Source: CAZDQL01 sp964507325
GTDB taxonomy: Bacteria > Planctomycetota > UBA1135 > GCA-002686595
Assembly: GCA_964507325.1 (NCBI GenBank)
Contig: CAZDQL010000010.1
Span: 1 to 64,000, forward strand
Length of the DNA: 64,000 nucleotides
Reading direction: 5' to 3'
Shown here: piece by piece, positions 8,439 to 17,424 of the stretch
Position numbering within the stretch: the first letter of the stretch is position 1
How the letters are laid out: the number at the start of each line of letters is the position of its first letter
Notes under the pieces: generated by a model
The model's database searches: none
What the model saw: only the letters and a program-made list of their open reading frames with translations
What the model was told of the DNA's origin: nothing
Position numbers and translations under genes: made by a program

Positions 8439-8472
8439 GATAGCGGCTGTCACCTCCGGTTATTCTCGGGAA

Positions 8473-9048
8473 GTGGGACTTCGCGAACGGCACCGTCGCG
8501 CCACCCGGCTGCGGGTCCAGGCCGCGGCCCTCGAGCTCTTCGAGGAGCGCGACTTCGGAGCGGTCACCGTGGAGGAGGTGGCCGCCGCCGCCGGGGTCTC
8601 CCCGAGCACGGTGTTCCGCCACTTCGGCACCAAGGAGGCGCTCGTGCTCTGGGACGAGCTCGACGAGCGCGTCGAGCGCGAGCTCGTGCGGCGCCTGGGG
8701 CGGGGCGAGATCTGGCCGGTCCTGCGCGACGCCTTCGCCGCGGCCTACTCGGACCTCGAGCCCGAGGTGCTGGAGCGCTGGCGCCGTCGCCTGGCCCTGA
8801 TCGACGCCGAGCCCGCCCTGCGCGCGGCCCAGGCGGGCGCCCTGGAGGTCGATCGGTGCGAGTTCCAGGGGGCGATCGCCCTGGCCTGGAAGCGCGACGT
8901 CGAGGAGCTCGACGTCGAGCTTCTCGCGCGCCTGGCCCTGGCCGCGCTGATCGCCGGCATCGAGGCGTGGCAGCGCGCCGGCGCGGGGGAGTCCCTGGCC
9001 GAGCTCGTCGTCGACGCCTTCGACCGGACCCGGGCGGTGCTGCGCTGA
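8473..9048 (+). CDS. TetR family transcriptional regulator
   Basis: A 191-residue TetR regulator. The N-terminal helix-turn-helix runs over residues about 8-55, with AALELFEERDFGAVTVEEVA, AGVSPSTVFRHFGTKEAL and the following helix. The C-terminal ligand and dimer domain is divergent, as usual for the family. The GTG at 8473 gives the normal spacing between start and first helix; the ATG at 8419 lies inside the palindromic operator and would add 18 residues of unlikely sequence. It probably represses itself and the divergent DUF418 membrane gene, releasing both when a small lipophilic effector binds. The effector is unknown. Confidence 0.82.
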   Translation: MGLRERHRRATRLRVQAAALELFEERDFGAVTVEEVAAAAGVSPSTVFRHFGTKEALVLWDELDERVERELVRRLGRGEIWPVLRDAFAAAYSDLEPEVLERWRRRLALIDAEPALRAAQAGALEVDRCEFQGAIALAWKRDVEELDVELLARLALAALIAGIEAWQRAGAGESLAELVVDAFDRTRAVLR

Positions 9049-9096
9049 GGTCCGCGTCGTGGACCCGCGCACCCAGCCGAATCCGGGATCAGCCGC

Positions 9097-10545
9097 TCAA
9101 CGGTCTCCCGCGGACGCGGCGCCGAGCTCCGGGCCTCGATCCGGCGGCAGGCTGGCGTGCCAGGCGAGGAGGTGGGCCTTCAGCGACTCGACGAGCTCGG
9201 CCTGCTCGGCCGCGCGGTCGTGGCCCTCGCCGGGGTCTGCGAGCAGGTCGTAGAGCTGCGGCCGGTCGCCGTCGTAATCGCAGTGGAGCTTCCAGCGGCC
9301 GGCGCGCACGGCCAGGTCGGGCAGCTCCTCGTAGCCGTAGTGACGCTTGCGATCGGGGGGACGGCGGAAGAAGAGCGGCGCCCGGCGCGAGGCGGGCTCC
9401 CGGCCCAGAAGTGCGTCCAGCACGTCCTCCCCGTCGAGGGTGACCTCCTCCAGCGGCGCCGCCCCGGCCAAGCGGGCCAGGGAGGGCACCAGGTCGATGG
9501 CCGCGAACACCGACTCGCGGTCGCGGGTGCCAGGAGTCGCGGCGACGAGGCCCGGGCCCCAGACGATCAGGGGCGATCGGATCCCACCCTCGAAGAGATT
9601 CGTCTTGCAGCCCCTCAGGGGGCCGGCGCTGCCCGCCCCCGGCTCGTGCCCGTTGTCGGAGCAGACCAGGATCAGGGTGTTCGCGCGCAGCTCCGGGTCC
9701 TCGCGGATGTGCTCGAAGAGCACCCCGAGTTGGCGGTCCATGGCGCGCAGCACCGCCAGGTACCGACCGCGCCGGTCCTCGGCCCAGTCCTCGACCGGCG
9801 GCCAGAAGGGGCTGTGCACGTCGTCCGGCCAGAGGTTGACGTAGAAGGGGCGCCCCTGCTCCCGCGCGGCCTCGATGAACGCCAGCGCCGCCGCCACGAA
9901 GCCGCCGGTGATCTCCGAGCGCAGCGTCCAGGTGACCGGCTCGCCCAGCCGCTCGGCGTCGGCCCAGATGCGGCCGGGCTCCTCCTGACCCGGTTTCAGC
10001 GTGAGGGGCAGGAGCTTGGCGCCCATCCCCTCGAAGTTGGTCAGGGACGCGTCGAACCCGTAGGCGGTGATCGGCGGCGCATCGTCCACGTCGCGCTGCC
10101 CACCCATGTGCCACTTCCCGAAGTGGCCGGTGGCGTAGCCCGCTTCTTGCAGGCGGCGCGCCAGCAGCGGTGCGGCGGGGTCCAGCCACTGGGCCATGCC
10201 GCGCTCCTCGTTGCGCGCCCTGTGCGCGAGGTACGACGTGATGCGCCAGCGCTGGGGGTACTGGCCGGTCGAGATCGCCACCCGCGAGGGGGAGCAGATC
10301 GGCGAGTTCACGTAGAACTGCTCGAAGGCCAACCCCTCCGCGGCGAGGCGGTCGACCGCTGGGGTCTCGCTGTCCTCGTTGCCGAAGCAGGAGAAGTCCG
10401 CCCAGCCGAGGTCGTCGACGAACACCAGCACGATGTTCGGGCGCTCGGCGGACGGGTTGCGGGCTCCGAGCGCGCTGGTCTGCGCTCCGCTCGCGCAGCC
10501 GAGGAGCAGGCCGACCGTGAGGACGGCAGGGAATCGTGTTAGCAT
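9097..10545 (-). CDS. sulfatase lipoprotein (CSPSR type)
   Basis: A 482-residue S1-family sulfatase. The start at 10545 is fixed by an excellent ribosome site (AAGGAGGTGG about 3 bases away) and by a lipoprotein signal peptide ending LLLGC at Cys17. Metal-binding VDDLGW is at residues 43-48, and the formylglycine motif C-S-P-S-R begins at Cys84. The second active-site region is CSDNGHEPG followed by CKTNLFEGGIRSP. It would be anchored to a membrane surface and cleave sulfate esters on an exported or external substrate. It is monocistronic by layout: convergent with the TetR gene on one side, with the methyltransferase gene upstream ending 111 bases away on the same strand. Confidence 0.88.
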   Translation of the reverse strand: MLTRFPAVLTVGLLLGCASGAQTSALGARNPSAERPNIVLVFVDDLGWADFSCFGNEDSETPAVDRLAAEGLAFEQFYVNSPICSPSRVAISTGQYPQRWRITSYLAHRARNEERGMAQWLDPAAPLLARRLQEAGYATGHFGKWHMGGQRDVDDAPPITAYGFDASLTNFEGMGAKLLPLTLKPGQEEPGRIWADAERLGEPVTWTLRSEITGGFVAAALAFIEAAREQGRPFYVNLWPDDVHSPFWPPVEDWAEDRRGRYLAVLRAMDRQLGVLFEHIREDPELRANTLILVCSDNGHEPGAGSAGPLRGCKTNLFEGGIRSPLIVWGPGLVAATPGTRDRESVFAAIDLVPSLARLAGAAPLEEVTLDGEDVLDALLGREPASRRAPLFFRRPPDRKRHYGYEELPDLAVRAGRWKLHCDYDGDRPQLYDLLADPGEGHDRAAEQAELVESLKAHLLAWHASLPPDRGPELGAASAGDR

Positions 10546-10656
10546 GGGCCACCTCCTTGCGGGGAGGACGATTGCAGTCGCGTGGCACGAGGCGGTCAAG
10601 CCCGGTCCCCGGGGCCGGGCCCTCGTCAGGCTCCGGCCGCCAGCGACGCCCTGCGA

Positions 10657-11520
10657 CTACTTGCTGCCGGAACCCAGCACGAGCTCACAGGGGCCCACGA
10701 AACCGTGGGGGGTCTCGAAGCGACGCAGCGCCTCTTCGATCTCTCCCCAGACTTCCTCCTGGTCCTGCTTGGAGAGGGCGCTGAGCATCTGATGCAGGGC
10801 ACCGAAGGACTCGCGCTCGAAGCGCAGGCACTCCTGCGCACCGCGGAGGCGCAGGGGAGCCTCGAAGACTTCGACCTCGATGTCGCGCAAGCCCGCCCGC
10901 TCGAGAGTCTCCCGCAGCAACTCGGGCGTTCCCAAGCTGAACGGCCCAGGCTGCCCGGGCAGGGGCGGAGGCAGTTGCGCACGCTCGCGGATGATCGAGA
11001 CGGGCAAGGAGAAGAAGCCGTTGCGCTCGGCCGTCGAGTAGGTGATCGTCGCGAAGCGCCCTCCCGGCTTCAGCGCATGGCGCACGCCGGCGAGGGCGCG
11101 CTGCTGGTCGGGGAAGTAGATCATGCCCACGCGCGAGATCGCGGCGTCGAAGGACCCGGCCGGCAGCTCGTCGAGTCGCTCACCGTCGATCGCTCGCGTT
11201 TCGACCTGGCTCAAACCAGCCTCCCGTGCGGCGCGCCTGGCGAACTCGAGGATGTTGGGTGAGAGGTCCGTGGCGAGGACCCGACCCTCCGGGCCCACGC
11301 GCAGGGCCGTGGTGAGCGACTGCTCGCCGGCCCCTGCCGCGACGTCCAGGACGTGTGAGCCCAGGCCGACGTGGGCCATGTCGAGCATGCGCTCGGTGGC
11401 GGGGCCGAGCCAGGTGCTCAGGGTCGGACCCCAGGCGTTCCAGGCTTCGGCGGCGTTCTGCCACTGCGCGCGGGTGGTCTCCTTGAAGCGGACGGGATCG
11501 AAGGTGGTTTGAATACTCAT
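10657..11520 (-). CDS. class I SAM-dependent methyltransferase
   Basis: A 287-residue Rossmann-fold methyltransferase. The SAM-binding glycine motif is VLDVAAGAGEQ, followed by the acidic motif VLATDLSPNILEFA and a post-motif stretch SFDAAISRVGMIYFPD. This is the UbiE/COQ5-like small-molecule group. The methyl acceptor is unknown. The start at 11520 (MSIQTTFDP) is preferred over upstream in-frame ATGs, since the added 19 residues are not conserved-looking. It is divergent from the SARP-type regulator with 117 bases between the two starts, so the regulator may also control this gene. Confidence 0.82.
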   Translation of the reverse strand: MSIQTTFDPVRFKETTRAQWQNAAEAWNAWGPTLSTWLGPATERMLDMAHVGLGSHVLDVAAGAGEQSLTTALRVGPEGRVLATDLSPNILEFARRAAREAGLSQVETRAIDGERLDELPAGSFDAAISRVGMIYFPDQQRALAGVRHALKPGGRFATITYSTAERNGFFSLPVSIIRERAQLPPPLPGQPGPFSLGTPELLRETLERAGLRDIEVEVFEAPLRLRGAQECLRFERESFGALHQMLSALSKQDQEEVWGEIEEALRRFETPHGFVGPCELVLGSGSK

Positions 11521-11587
11521 TGCGATACTCTTTGATTTGGCGCGTCGGGCGCTTCCCGGCGTGTGTGGGGGGATCATGGGGTGCGTC

Positions 11588-11619
11588 CGGTGGAGCTTCC
11601 GTTGGAACGAGCGTTGGAA
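11588..11619. promoter_or_regulatory. tandem 12-base-period direct repeats before SARP-type gene
   Basis: CGTTGGAA occurs at 11600-11607 and again at 11612-11619. A 6/8 match, CGGTGGAG, lies at 11588-11595, so three copies have an exact 12-base period. They end 18 bases before the regulator's start. SARP-type regulators bind short direct repeats with a period near one DNA turn, so this could be an autoregulatory site. Chance cannot be excluded. Confidence 0.3.
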
Positions 11620-11637
11620 TCCCGAAGAATGTCCCGT

Positions 11638-14478
11638 ATGGCAGACGAGCTCCGCATCAACCTCCTGGGGGAGCTCGAACTGTCAGTGGGTGGGAGGGTC
11701 GTCCAGCTACCGAGCTCCAAGAAGACGCGCGCCCTGCTCGGCTACCTGGTGCTGGCCCGCGGGGAGCACTCGCGCAGCCGACTCTGCGACCTGCTCTGGG
11801 ACGGACCCGCGGATCCGCGCGCCGCGCTGCGCTGGAGCCTATCGAAGCTGCGACCGCTCGTGGATGGCGCGCTGCCTCGCATTCGCGCGGATCGCGAGCA
11901 CGTCAGTTTCGATCCCCAGGGTGTGACCGTCGACCTGCTCGAGGTTCGCAGCGCGCTGGCCGGTGGAACCGCCGAGCTCGACGTGGACGTTCTCGAGGCG
12001 TGTTGCGGGCACTACCGCGGGGAGGTCCTCGAGGGACTCGAGCTGGACGACTGCTTCGGCTTCGCCCACTGGCTCGCTGGGGAACGAGAGAAGGCGCGCA
12101 ACCTGCGTACGCAGATGCTCGCGAGCTTGAGCGCGCGCCTGATCGACACGCCGGAGCGTGCGCTGCATCACGCTCGCGCCTGGGTGGCGCTCGAACCACT
12201 CGATGAGGGCGCCCATGCCAGGTTGATCGAAGCCCTAGCGCGCTTGGGACACGGTGAGGACGCCCAGCGTGCGGCCAGCGCCTGCACCCAGCTCTTTCAG
12301 CGTGAGCTGGGTCGCGCACCGGGCGAGGCCGTTGCAGCGGCCCTCCGTCTGCGCCCCGAGGAGCACGTCACGCCGTCGCAGGTCGCGCACACGCCACCGG
12401 CCGAGGTCTTGCCGGCGCGAGACCTCGGCCTGTTCGGCCGGGCCGAGGAGTGTTCTGCTCTCGAGCGCTTCCTGGATGAGAGCCGGAGCTCGGAGTCTGC
12501 GCGCGTGCTGTGGCTCTCCGGTGAGCCTGGAATCGGCAAGTCACGCCTGTTGGCGGAGCTACTCGAGCGGGCGCGGCAGCGGGGAGCCGCGGCCCTGTAT
12601 GGCAAGGCGTATGAAGCCGAGCTCGCCCGTCCCCTGGCGATTTGGCACGAGGTTCTGGGAGACGGAACGGAACAGGAGCAGCCGGCCGGCCGCACGAAGC
12701 TCTTCGAGGACGTGCGTGCCCGGCTGCGAGCCGCGGACACGGGAGCCGGCGTCGTCATCGCGCTGGACGACCTGCAGTGGATCGACGAGGCCTCCGCGGC
12801 GCTCGTCTCCTGGCTGGCTCGCGAGGGTGGCCCCGGTCTCGTGCTCGCCGCGGCGGTGCGCGCCGGCGAGGTCGAAGACAATCCGGCGGCCCTGCGGCTG
12901 CAGCGCGCTCTGAAGCGCGAAGGCTCGCTCCAGCCGCTCGAGCTGGAGCCACTCGACGAGGCTGAATCGTCCGCTCTGATGCGCAGCATCAACCCGGAGA
13001 TCGACGTCGGCGGGGCAATCGAGCAATCCGGTGGCAACCCGCTCTTCGCGATCGAGATGGCGCGCATGGGCGAGGCCGGTCGGAGCCCGCGCCTCGAGGC
13101 GTGCATCGCGGAGCGCCTCGACCGGCTGGGCGAGGTGGAGCGGGAGCTCGTGCGTGCCGGTGCGGTGATGGGCCGCCGCTTCTCGCTCGAGCTCGTCGCC
13201 GGAGTCACGGGTCTGCGACCGGGCGAGCTCTTGCGCGCGGCGGAGAGTCTCGAGGTCGCCGGAGTCGTGCGGCCCGAGGGTAGTGACGAGTTCGACTTCG
13301 CCCACGACCTCATGCGTCGCGCCGCCTACGCCGAGTTGTCCGACCCCGCGCGCCGGCTCCTGCACCGGCGCATTGCGCGGGCCCTGGCCGAGGATCCGCG
13401 CGCGGGCGACGAGCTCGCGCCGGACCTCGCGAGGCAGGCCTCTCGCGCCGACGAGCACGGCCTTGCGGCGCGCGCCTGCGTGAGCGCCGGTGAGCGCTGC
13501 CTACGACTGTTCGCCTTCGAGGAGGCGACCAGCTTCGCGCGCCGCGGACTGGCACATGCGCCGCTGCTCGAGGCGGCCGAAGAGCGCGGGCTGAGCATCG
13601 AGTTGCTCGCCATCGAGGTGCACGCCGGTCTCGGGCGTCGCAACTGCGAGGCCCTCCACGCGCAGCTCACGCAGCTGGCTGCCTCCGCGGCGGCGCACGA
13701 CGAGCACGGGCCCGCGCGCAACGCCCTGTACCTGCTCTCGGTCCTGGATGAGGAGTCGGGTGAGTTCGTGCGCGCCGAAGCGCGCACCCTGCAGGCTCTC
13801 GAGGAGGGGCGCGGCGCGGACGCCGTCACCGAAGCGCGGGCCCTGGCGAACAGCGGCCGTTGCCTGGCGCAGCTCGAGCGCGAGCTTCCGAGCGCAGAGC
13901 GCTTCCTGCGCGAAGTCGAGGAGCGTGGCACGCCCTCCGGCGCCCGTGTCGACCTCGAGTGGGGCCTTGGATTGCTCGCCTGGCACCGCGGCGATCTGAT
14001 TGGAGCGCAGCAGAAGCTCGAGCAGGCATTCCAGAGGGCACGAGGGCACGAGAACCACTGGGCGGCCTTCGAGTGCCTCTCACGCCTCGTGCTCGTCGAG
14101 GTGGCTGCGGGGAAGGCGGAGCGAGCTCTCGATCGCGAGGAGCAGCTGCGCCTCGGAGCGAAGCGCCTCGCAGGCGAAAGTGAGCAGGCACTCGCAGAGG
14201 CCCTGATGGTCCTCGCTGCCTACGCCCTCGACCCCTCCGGGACCCTGGCTGCCTTCGAGCGGGCACTGACCGATCTGAGGGCACAGGACAACAAGGCCGT
14301 GCTGGCCGCTGTCCTCAATCAAGCAGCGGAGCTCGACGTCCATCAGGGCGAGAACGAGCGTGCCCGGGTGCGTGCGCAGGAAGCGCTCGACGCGGCTCGT
14401 GCCGTCGGGCGCGAACGACAGGTTGCGCGCGCCGAGGAGATCCTGGATGCTGCGCAGCATCCGAAGCACACCGAATAG
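11638..14478 (+). CDS. SARP/BTAD-type regulator with AAA and TPR domains
   Basis: A 946-residue multidomain regulator. Residues 1-95 form an OmpR-like winged helix (RINLLGELELSVGG, then KTRALLGYLVLARG and RAALRWSLSKLR). Residues about 100-250 are the bacterial transcriptional activation domain, made of TPR-like helices. An AAA/STAND ATPase follows, with Walker A GEPGIGKS near residue 296 and Walker B VVIALDDLQW near residue 376. The C-terminal third is helical and TPR-like. The family (AfsR, MalT/LAL-like) activates target operons on sensing a ligand or partner. It is 10 bases upstream of a DUF4242 gene, so the two form an operon, and divergent from the methyltransferase. The ATG at 11638 is chosen because it places the winged helix at the N-terminus; an ATG at 11629 is equally possible. 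Confidence 0.83.
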   Translation: MADELRINLLGELELSVGGRVVQLPSSKKTRALLGYLVLARGEHSRSRLCDLLWDGPADPRAALRWSLSKLRPLVDGALPRIRADREHVSFDPQGVTVDLLEVRSALAGGTAELDVDVLEACCGHYRGEVLEGLELDDCFGFAHWLAGEREKARNLRTQMLASLSARLIDTPERALHHARAWVALEPLDEGAHARLIEALARLGHGEDAQRAASACTQLFQRELGRAPGEAVAAALRLRPEEHVTPSQVAHTPPAEVLPARDLGLFGRAEECSALERFLDESRSSESARVLWLSGEPGIGKSRLLAELLERARQRGAAALYGKAYEAELARPLAIWHEVLGDGTEQEQPAGRTKLFEDVRARLRAADTGAGVVIALDDLQWIDEASAALVSWLAREGGPGLVLAAAVRAGEVEDNPAALRLQRALKREGSLQPLELEPLDEAESSALMRSINPEIDVGGAIEQSGGNPLFAIEMARMGEAGRSPRLEACIAERLDRLGEVERELVRAGAVMGRRFSLELVAGVTGLRPGELLRAAESLEVAGVVRPEGSDEFDFAHDLMRRAAYAELSDPARRLLHRRIARALAEDPRAGDELAPDLARQASRADEHGLAARACVSAGERCLRLFAFEEATSFARRGLAHAPLLEAAEERGLSIELLAIEVHAGLGRRNCEALHAQLTQLAASAAAHDEHGPARNALYLLSVLDEESGEFVRAEARTLQALEEGRGADAVTEARALANSGRCLAQLERELPSAERFLREVEERGTPSGARVDLEWGLGLLAWHRGDLIGAQQKLEQAFQRARGHENHWAAFECLSRLVLVEVAAGKAERALDREEQLRLGAKRLAGESEQALAEALMVLAAYALDPSGTLAAFERALTDLRAQDNKAVLAAVLNQAAELDVHQGENERARVRAQEALDAARAVGRERQVARAEEILDAAQHPKHTE

Positions 14479-14488
14479 AAGAGGATGC

Positions 14489-14743
14489 ATGACCACTCTC
14501 GTCGTCGAACGAACCTTCGATGAGCCGCTCACGGATGATGCCTTGGCCGCCGTGCAGGAGCGCATGGCCCCTTGTCTGGAGGAGTACGGCGTCACCTGGG
14601 TACGCAGCTACTTCTCTGCGGATCGGCGCCGGATGATCTGCCACTACGAGGCACCCGATGCCGAAGCCGTGCGCGCGTCGAACCGCGCCGCGGAGGCTCT
14701 CTTCGATCAGGTCTGGTCCGCTGAGATCCTGACGGACGCCTGA
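14489..14743 (+). CDS. DUF4242-like small protein
   Basis: An 84-residue protein that matches the pattern of DUF4242: MTTLVVERTFDEPLT at the start, a short helix with two further segments, then HYEAPDAEAVRASNRAA. Members are small ferredoxin-like-fold proteins, some described as nickel-binding, with no clear cellular role. It begins 10 bases after the SARP-type regulator and is very likely co-transcribed with it. It could be a ligand-binding partner of the regulator, but that is only a guess from position. Confidence 0.68.
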   Translation: MTTLVVERTFDEPLTDDALAAVQERMAPCLEEYGVTWVRSYFSADRRRMICHYEAPDAEAVRASNRAAEALFDQVWSAEILTDA

Positions 14744-15071
14744 GCCGCCCGATCGAAGGGACGACCGCTAGGCCTTCGGCGGCGCCGTCGAATCCGGCGT
14801 GGACGGGGGCTTCGTCTGGAAGCTCGTGCCGGGAGACTGGACGACGGGCTGCGAGGCGATACGTTCGCGATCCGCGCCAGGCAGGAGTTGCAGCGCGACC
14901 TGCACTTCGGCAGGAGGTGAGCACTGGATCGATGAAGCCTCGACGGAACGGCCGGCGGCTCGAAGGCTCTCCATGGGTCGCTGCCCCGCCTGCTTGGCTG
15001 CGCGGGAAGCGAGCCGCGCCCCATCCTCGTCCTCCGTGGCCCTCCGTCCTGCGGTCGCGTACTCTGCGCCC
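14744..15071. other. 328-base gap without a confident gene
   Basis: I see no convincing gene, RNA or repeat here. A minus-strand frame at 14768-15073 could encode 101 residues with a Pro/Ser/Thr-rich end (STPDSTAPPKA), but it has no ribosome site and no recognisable domain. Its start would overlap the start of the enolase-superfamily gene. Confidence 0.4.
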
Positions 15072-16508
15072 ATGCCGAGCAGCCGGTCCTCGAAGCCCAC
15101 GGTCCGTGTGCGTGAGGTGGAGCTGCGCGTCAGCGATTGCGAGAGCCGCCTGCCCTTCCGCTTCGGCGTGGCGACGATCAGGTGGGCCCCGCTCCTGACG
15201 GCGCGCGTGCGGGCCCAAGTGGACGGAGAGCTCGCGACCGGCTTCGCGGCCGACCTCGCCATGCCGCGCTGGTTCGACAAGGACCCGACCCGCACGGCGG
15301 TGGACGACGTGCAGGCGCTGATGGCGAGCGCGCAGGCCGCGGCGCGGAGGATCGAGCGCGCGGGGGTCGGGACGACCTTCGAGCTCTGGCGCCGGGTCTA
15401 CGACGCCCATCACGCGGCGAGCGAGGTGTCGCTCGTGGCCGGGTTCGGCGTGGCGCTCGTCGAGCGCGCGCTCCTCGACGCGGTCTGTCGCGCCGCCGGG
15501 CTCTCCCTCTTCCAGGCGCTGAAGCAAGACCTCTTCGGCTTCCAGCCGCGCGAGGTGCACCCCGAGCTCGCGCAGTGGGACCTGGCCGCGAGCCTGCCGA
15601 GCCGGCCCCTGGACCGCATTCGCGTGCGTCACACCGTCGGCCTGGCCGACCCGCTGCGCAGCGACGACGTCGACCCGCGTCTCCGCCCGGCCGACGGTCT
15701 GCCGGTCGCGCTCGAGGAGGACGTACGGCGCTACGGGCTCGACGCCTTCAAGGTGAAGGTCGGGGGTGATCCCGAGGCGGACGCGCGCCGCCTCGACGAG
15801 CTGGCGGAGCTCCTGCCCGCGCTGGCCGGGGACGCCTGCCTGGTGACCCTGGACGCCAACGAGCAGTACGCCGATCTGGAGGCGCTCCGGCGCCTGCTCG
15901 AGCTCACGAGGCCTGCGTTCGTCGACCGCATCGCGTACGTCGAGCAGCCCTTCGAGCGCGGCGCCTCCTTCGACGCTCCGGTGGGAGGTCTCGGAAAGGA
16001 CGTGATCGTCGACGAGGCGGACGGGACGATCGACGCTTTCCCGCGCGCGCTGGCGCTGGGCTACCGCGGCGTGTCGATGAAGAGCTGCAAGGGTGTCTTC
16101 CGCGCGCTGCTCAACCGCGGGCTGTGCGACCTGAGACCTGGGACGTTCCAGTCGGCGGAGGACCTGACCAACCTTCCGGTGCTGTCGCTGCAGCAGGACC
16201 TCGCCCTGGTGGCCGCCTTGGGGCTCTCCCACGTGGAGCGCAATGGGCACCACTACTTCCGCGGCCTCGACCACCTGCCGCCGGGCGAGGCGCGCGCGGC
16301 CCTGGCGGCGCATCCCACGCTCTACGAGCAAGGTGACGACGGGATCTTCCTGCGCATCGAGGGGGGGATGCTCGACCTCTCCACGCTTCAGGCTCCGGGC
16401 TACGGCTACGCGTGCGAGATCGACTTCGCCGCGCGCACCCCACTCGAGGATTGGACGCCCGAGCCGCACGGGGCCGGAGGAGTCGCCGAGGGCGTATTCC
16501 CGGGCTAG
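15072..16508 (+). CDS. enolase-superfamily protein (mandelate racemase/MLE-like)
   Basis: A 478-residue protein with the capping domain and beta/alpha barrel of the enolase superfamily. Landmarks are DAFKVKVGGD (the barrel lysine strand), TLDANEQY (first metal ligand region), YVEQPFERG (second) and VIVDEADG (third), followed by YRGVSMKSCKG, which supplies a lysine on the far side. These fit a mandelate racemase or muconate-lactonising subgroup enzyme that abstracts a proton alpha to a carboxylate, for example an acid-sugar dehydratase or racemase. It is longer than the usual 350-400 residues because of extra C-terminal sequence after residue 400. The substrate is not identified. The ATG was chosen because upstream in-frame sequence lacks protein character. 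Confidence 0.72.
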   Translation: MPSSRSSKPTVRVREVELRVSDCESRLPFRFGVATIRWAPLLTARVRAQVDGELATGFAADLAMPRWFDKDPTRTAVDDVQALMASAQAAARRIERAGVGTTFELWRRVYDAHHAASEVSLVAGFGVALVERALLDAVCRAAGLSLFQALKQDLFGFQPREVHPELAQWDLAASLPSRPLDRIRVRHTVGLADPLRSDDVDPRLRPADGLPVALEEDVRRYGLDAFKVKVGGDPEADARRLDELAELLPALAGDACLVTLDANEQYADLEALRRLLELTRPAFVDRIAYVEQPFERGASFDAPVGGLGKDVIVDEADGTIDAFPRALALGYRGVSMKSCKGVFRALLNRGLCDLRPGTFQSAEDLTNLPVLSLQQDLALVAALGLSHVERNGHHYFRGLDHLPPGEARAALAAHPTLYEQGDDGIFLRIEGGMLDLSTLQAPGYGYACEIDFAARTPLEDWTPEPHGAGGVAEGVFPG

Positions 16509-16617
16509 CTGTCCTGTCCGGGCAGGGTGTTCACCCGAGGTTCCCCGATTCTAGCCCTGCTAGGCCGCCGGGGTACGACCTCAGCCCAGTCCGCGTCTTC
16601 ACAGGGGAGAGCCTCGC

Positions 16618-17157
16618 CTAGTTCCGCTCGGGGATCGGAGCGCCGACACTCGCGCGCCATTCCCTCAAGATGCGATGCAGCTCGTCGCGCTTGTCAGGCT
16701 TCTCGTCGGCGAGGTTGTTGCGCTCCCCAATGTCCTCGACGAGGTCGTAGAGTTCGAGAGCACCGTCCTCGAAACACTCGTGGAGCTTGAAGCGTCCCCT
16801 GAGGATCACGCTGCAGGGGCGGGTTCGGAACAGTCTGCGACCACCATCGCTCATGGGCCAGGGCCTGGTGCCCGGCGCCAATCCTCTCCAGCTATTCTGT
16901 CTCCCAGTCTTCTGCTTCTTCGTGTCGGGCCCGAAGGTCTCCCTGTGCGTCTCGATGAAGGCCTTGGCCTCTGCGAGCCGGCGGCGGAGATCCTCCTGCC
17001 GGGGTGCCTCGAGCGTCTGGTTGCGTTGGGCCCGGGACAGCTTGCCCTCGATCGCGCAGTCCTGGGGGTCGCCGACCTCGCGCGGAGTGCGTGTGGAGCA
17101 CATGCATCCGGAGGTCGGTGCGAGCAAGAGAGTTGCGAGGACGAAGGAGTTGGCCAT
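16618..17157 (-). pseudogene. chimeric sulfatase C-terminal remnant
   Basis: This 179-residue frame starts with a hydrophobic, lipoprotein-like N-terminus (LLLAPTSGC) and about 85 residues of charged, helical sequence (LRRRLAEAKAFIETHRE) that resembles no sulfatase. From about residue 107 it matches the last 70 residues of the sulfatase at 1061-2428: CSVILRGRFKLHE against CSVIRRGRFKLHE, then ELYDLVEDIGERNNLADE. The DNA of 16618-16830 aligns with 1061-1273 without gaps, with 31 mismatches in 213 bases by hand count (about 85% identity). It lacks the formylglycine and metal sites, so it cannot be a sulfatase. Either it is decaying debris or a new chimeric protein. Confidence 0.7.
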
Positions 17158-17424
17158 GTGGGGTCGGCTCGCTGCGGCGCGCGGACTGGGCGCTCGTCTC
17201 GTTGCGCAGGACAGCGGGCGAGCCAGCGCTCTTCTCGTACCGAGTCAAGCGTCCTCACGCTGCCATTCCCACGTGAGGACTGGGCTCCTGAGGGGCTCGG
17301 CCCTCCTCTCGTTGGGTGCTGCCGCATGGGGGTCGATGGTCAGGAGCGGACTCCCTGAGGACACCCAGATGAGCATCCCAGGGCGGCCGGGTCCTGCTTC
17401 CTCTCGCACATGAAGGTTGAGAGA

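Noticed and set aside
8419..8472. Longer TetR starting at the ATG inside the palindrome
   Set aside because: It would put the start codon inside the operator and add 18 residues of unlikely sequence; the GTG at 8473 gives normal spacing to the first helix.
14768..15073. A 101-codon minus-strand frame with a Pro/Ser/Thr-rich end
   Set aside because: It has no ribosome site, no domain and no family match that I know, and its start coincides with that of the enolase-superfamily gene. It was left as an open possibility only.
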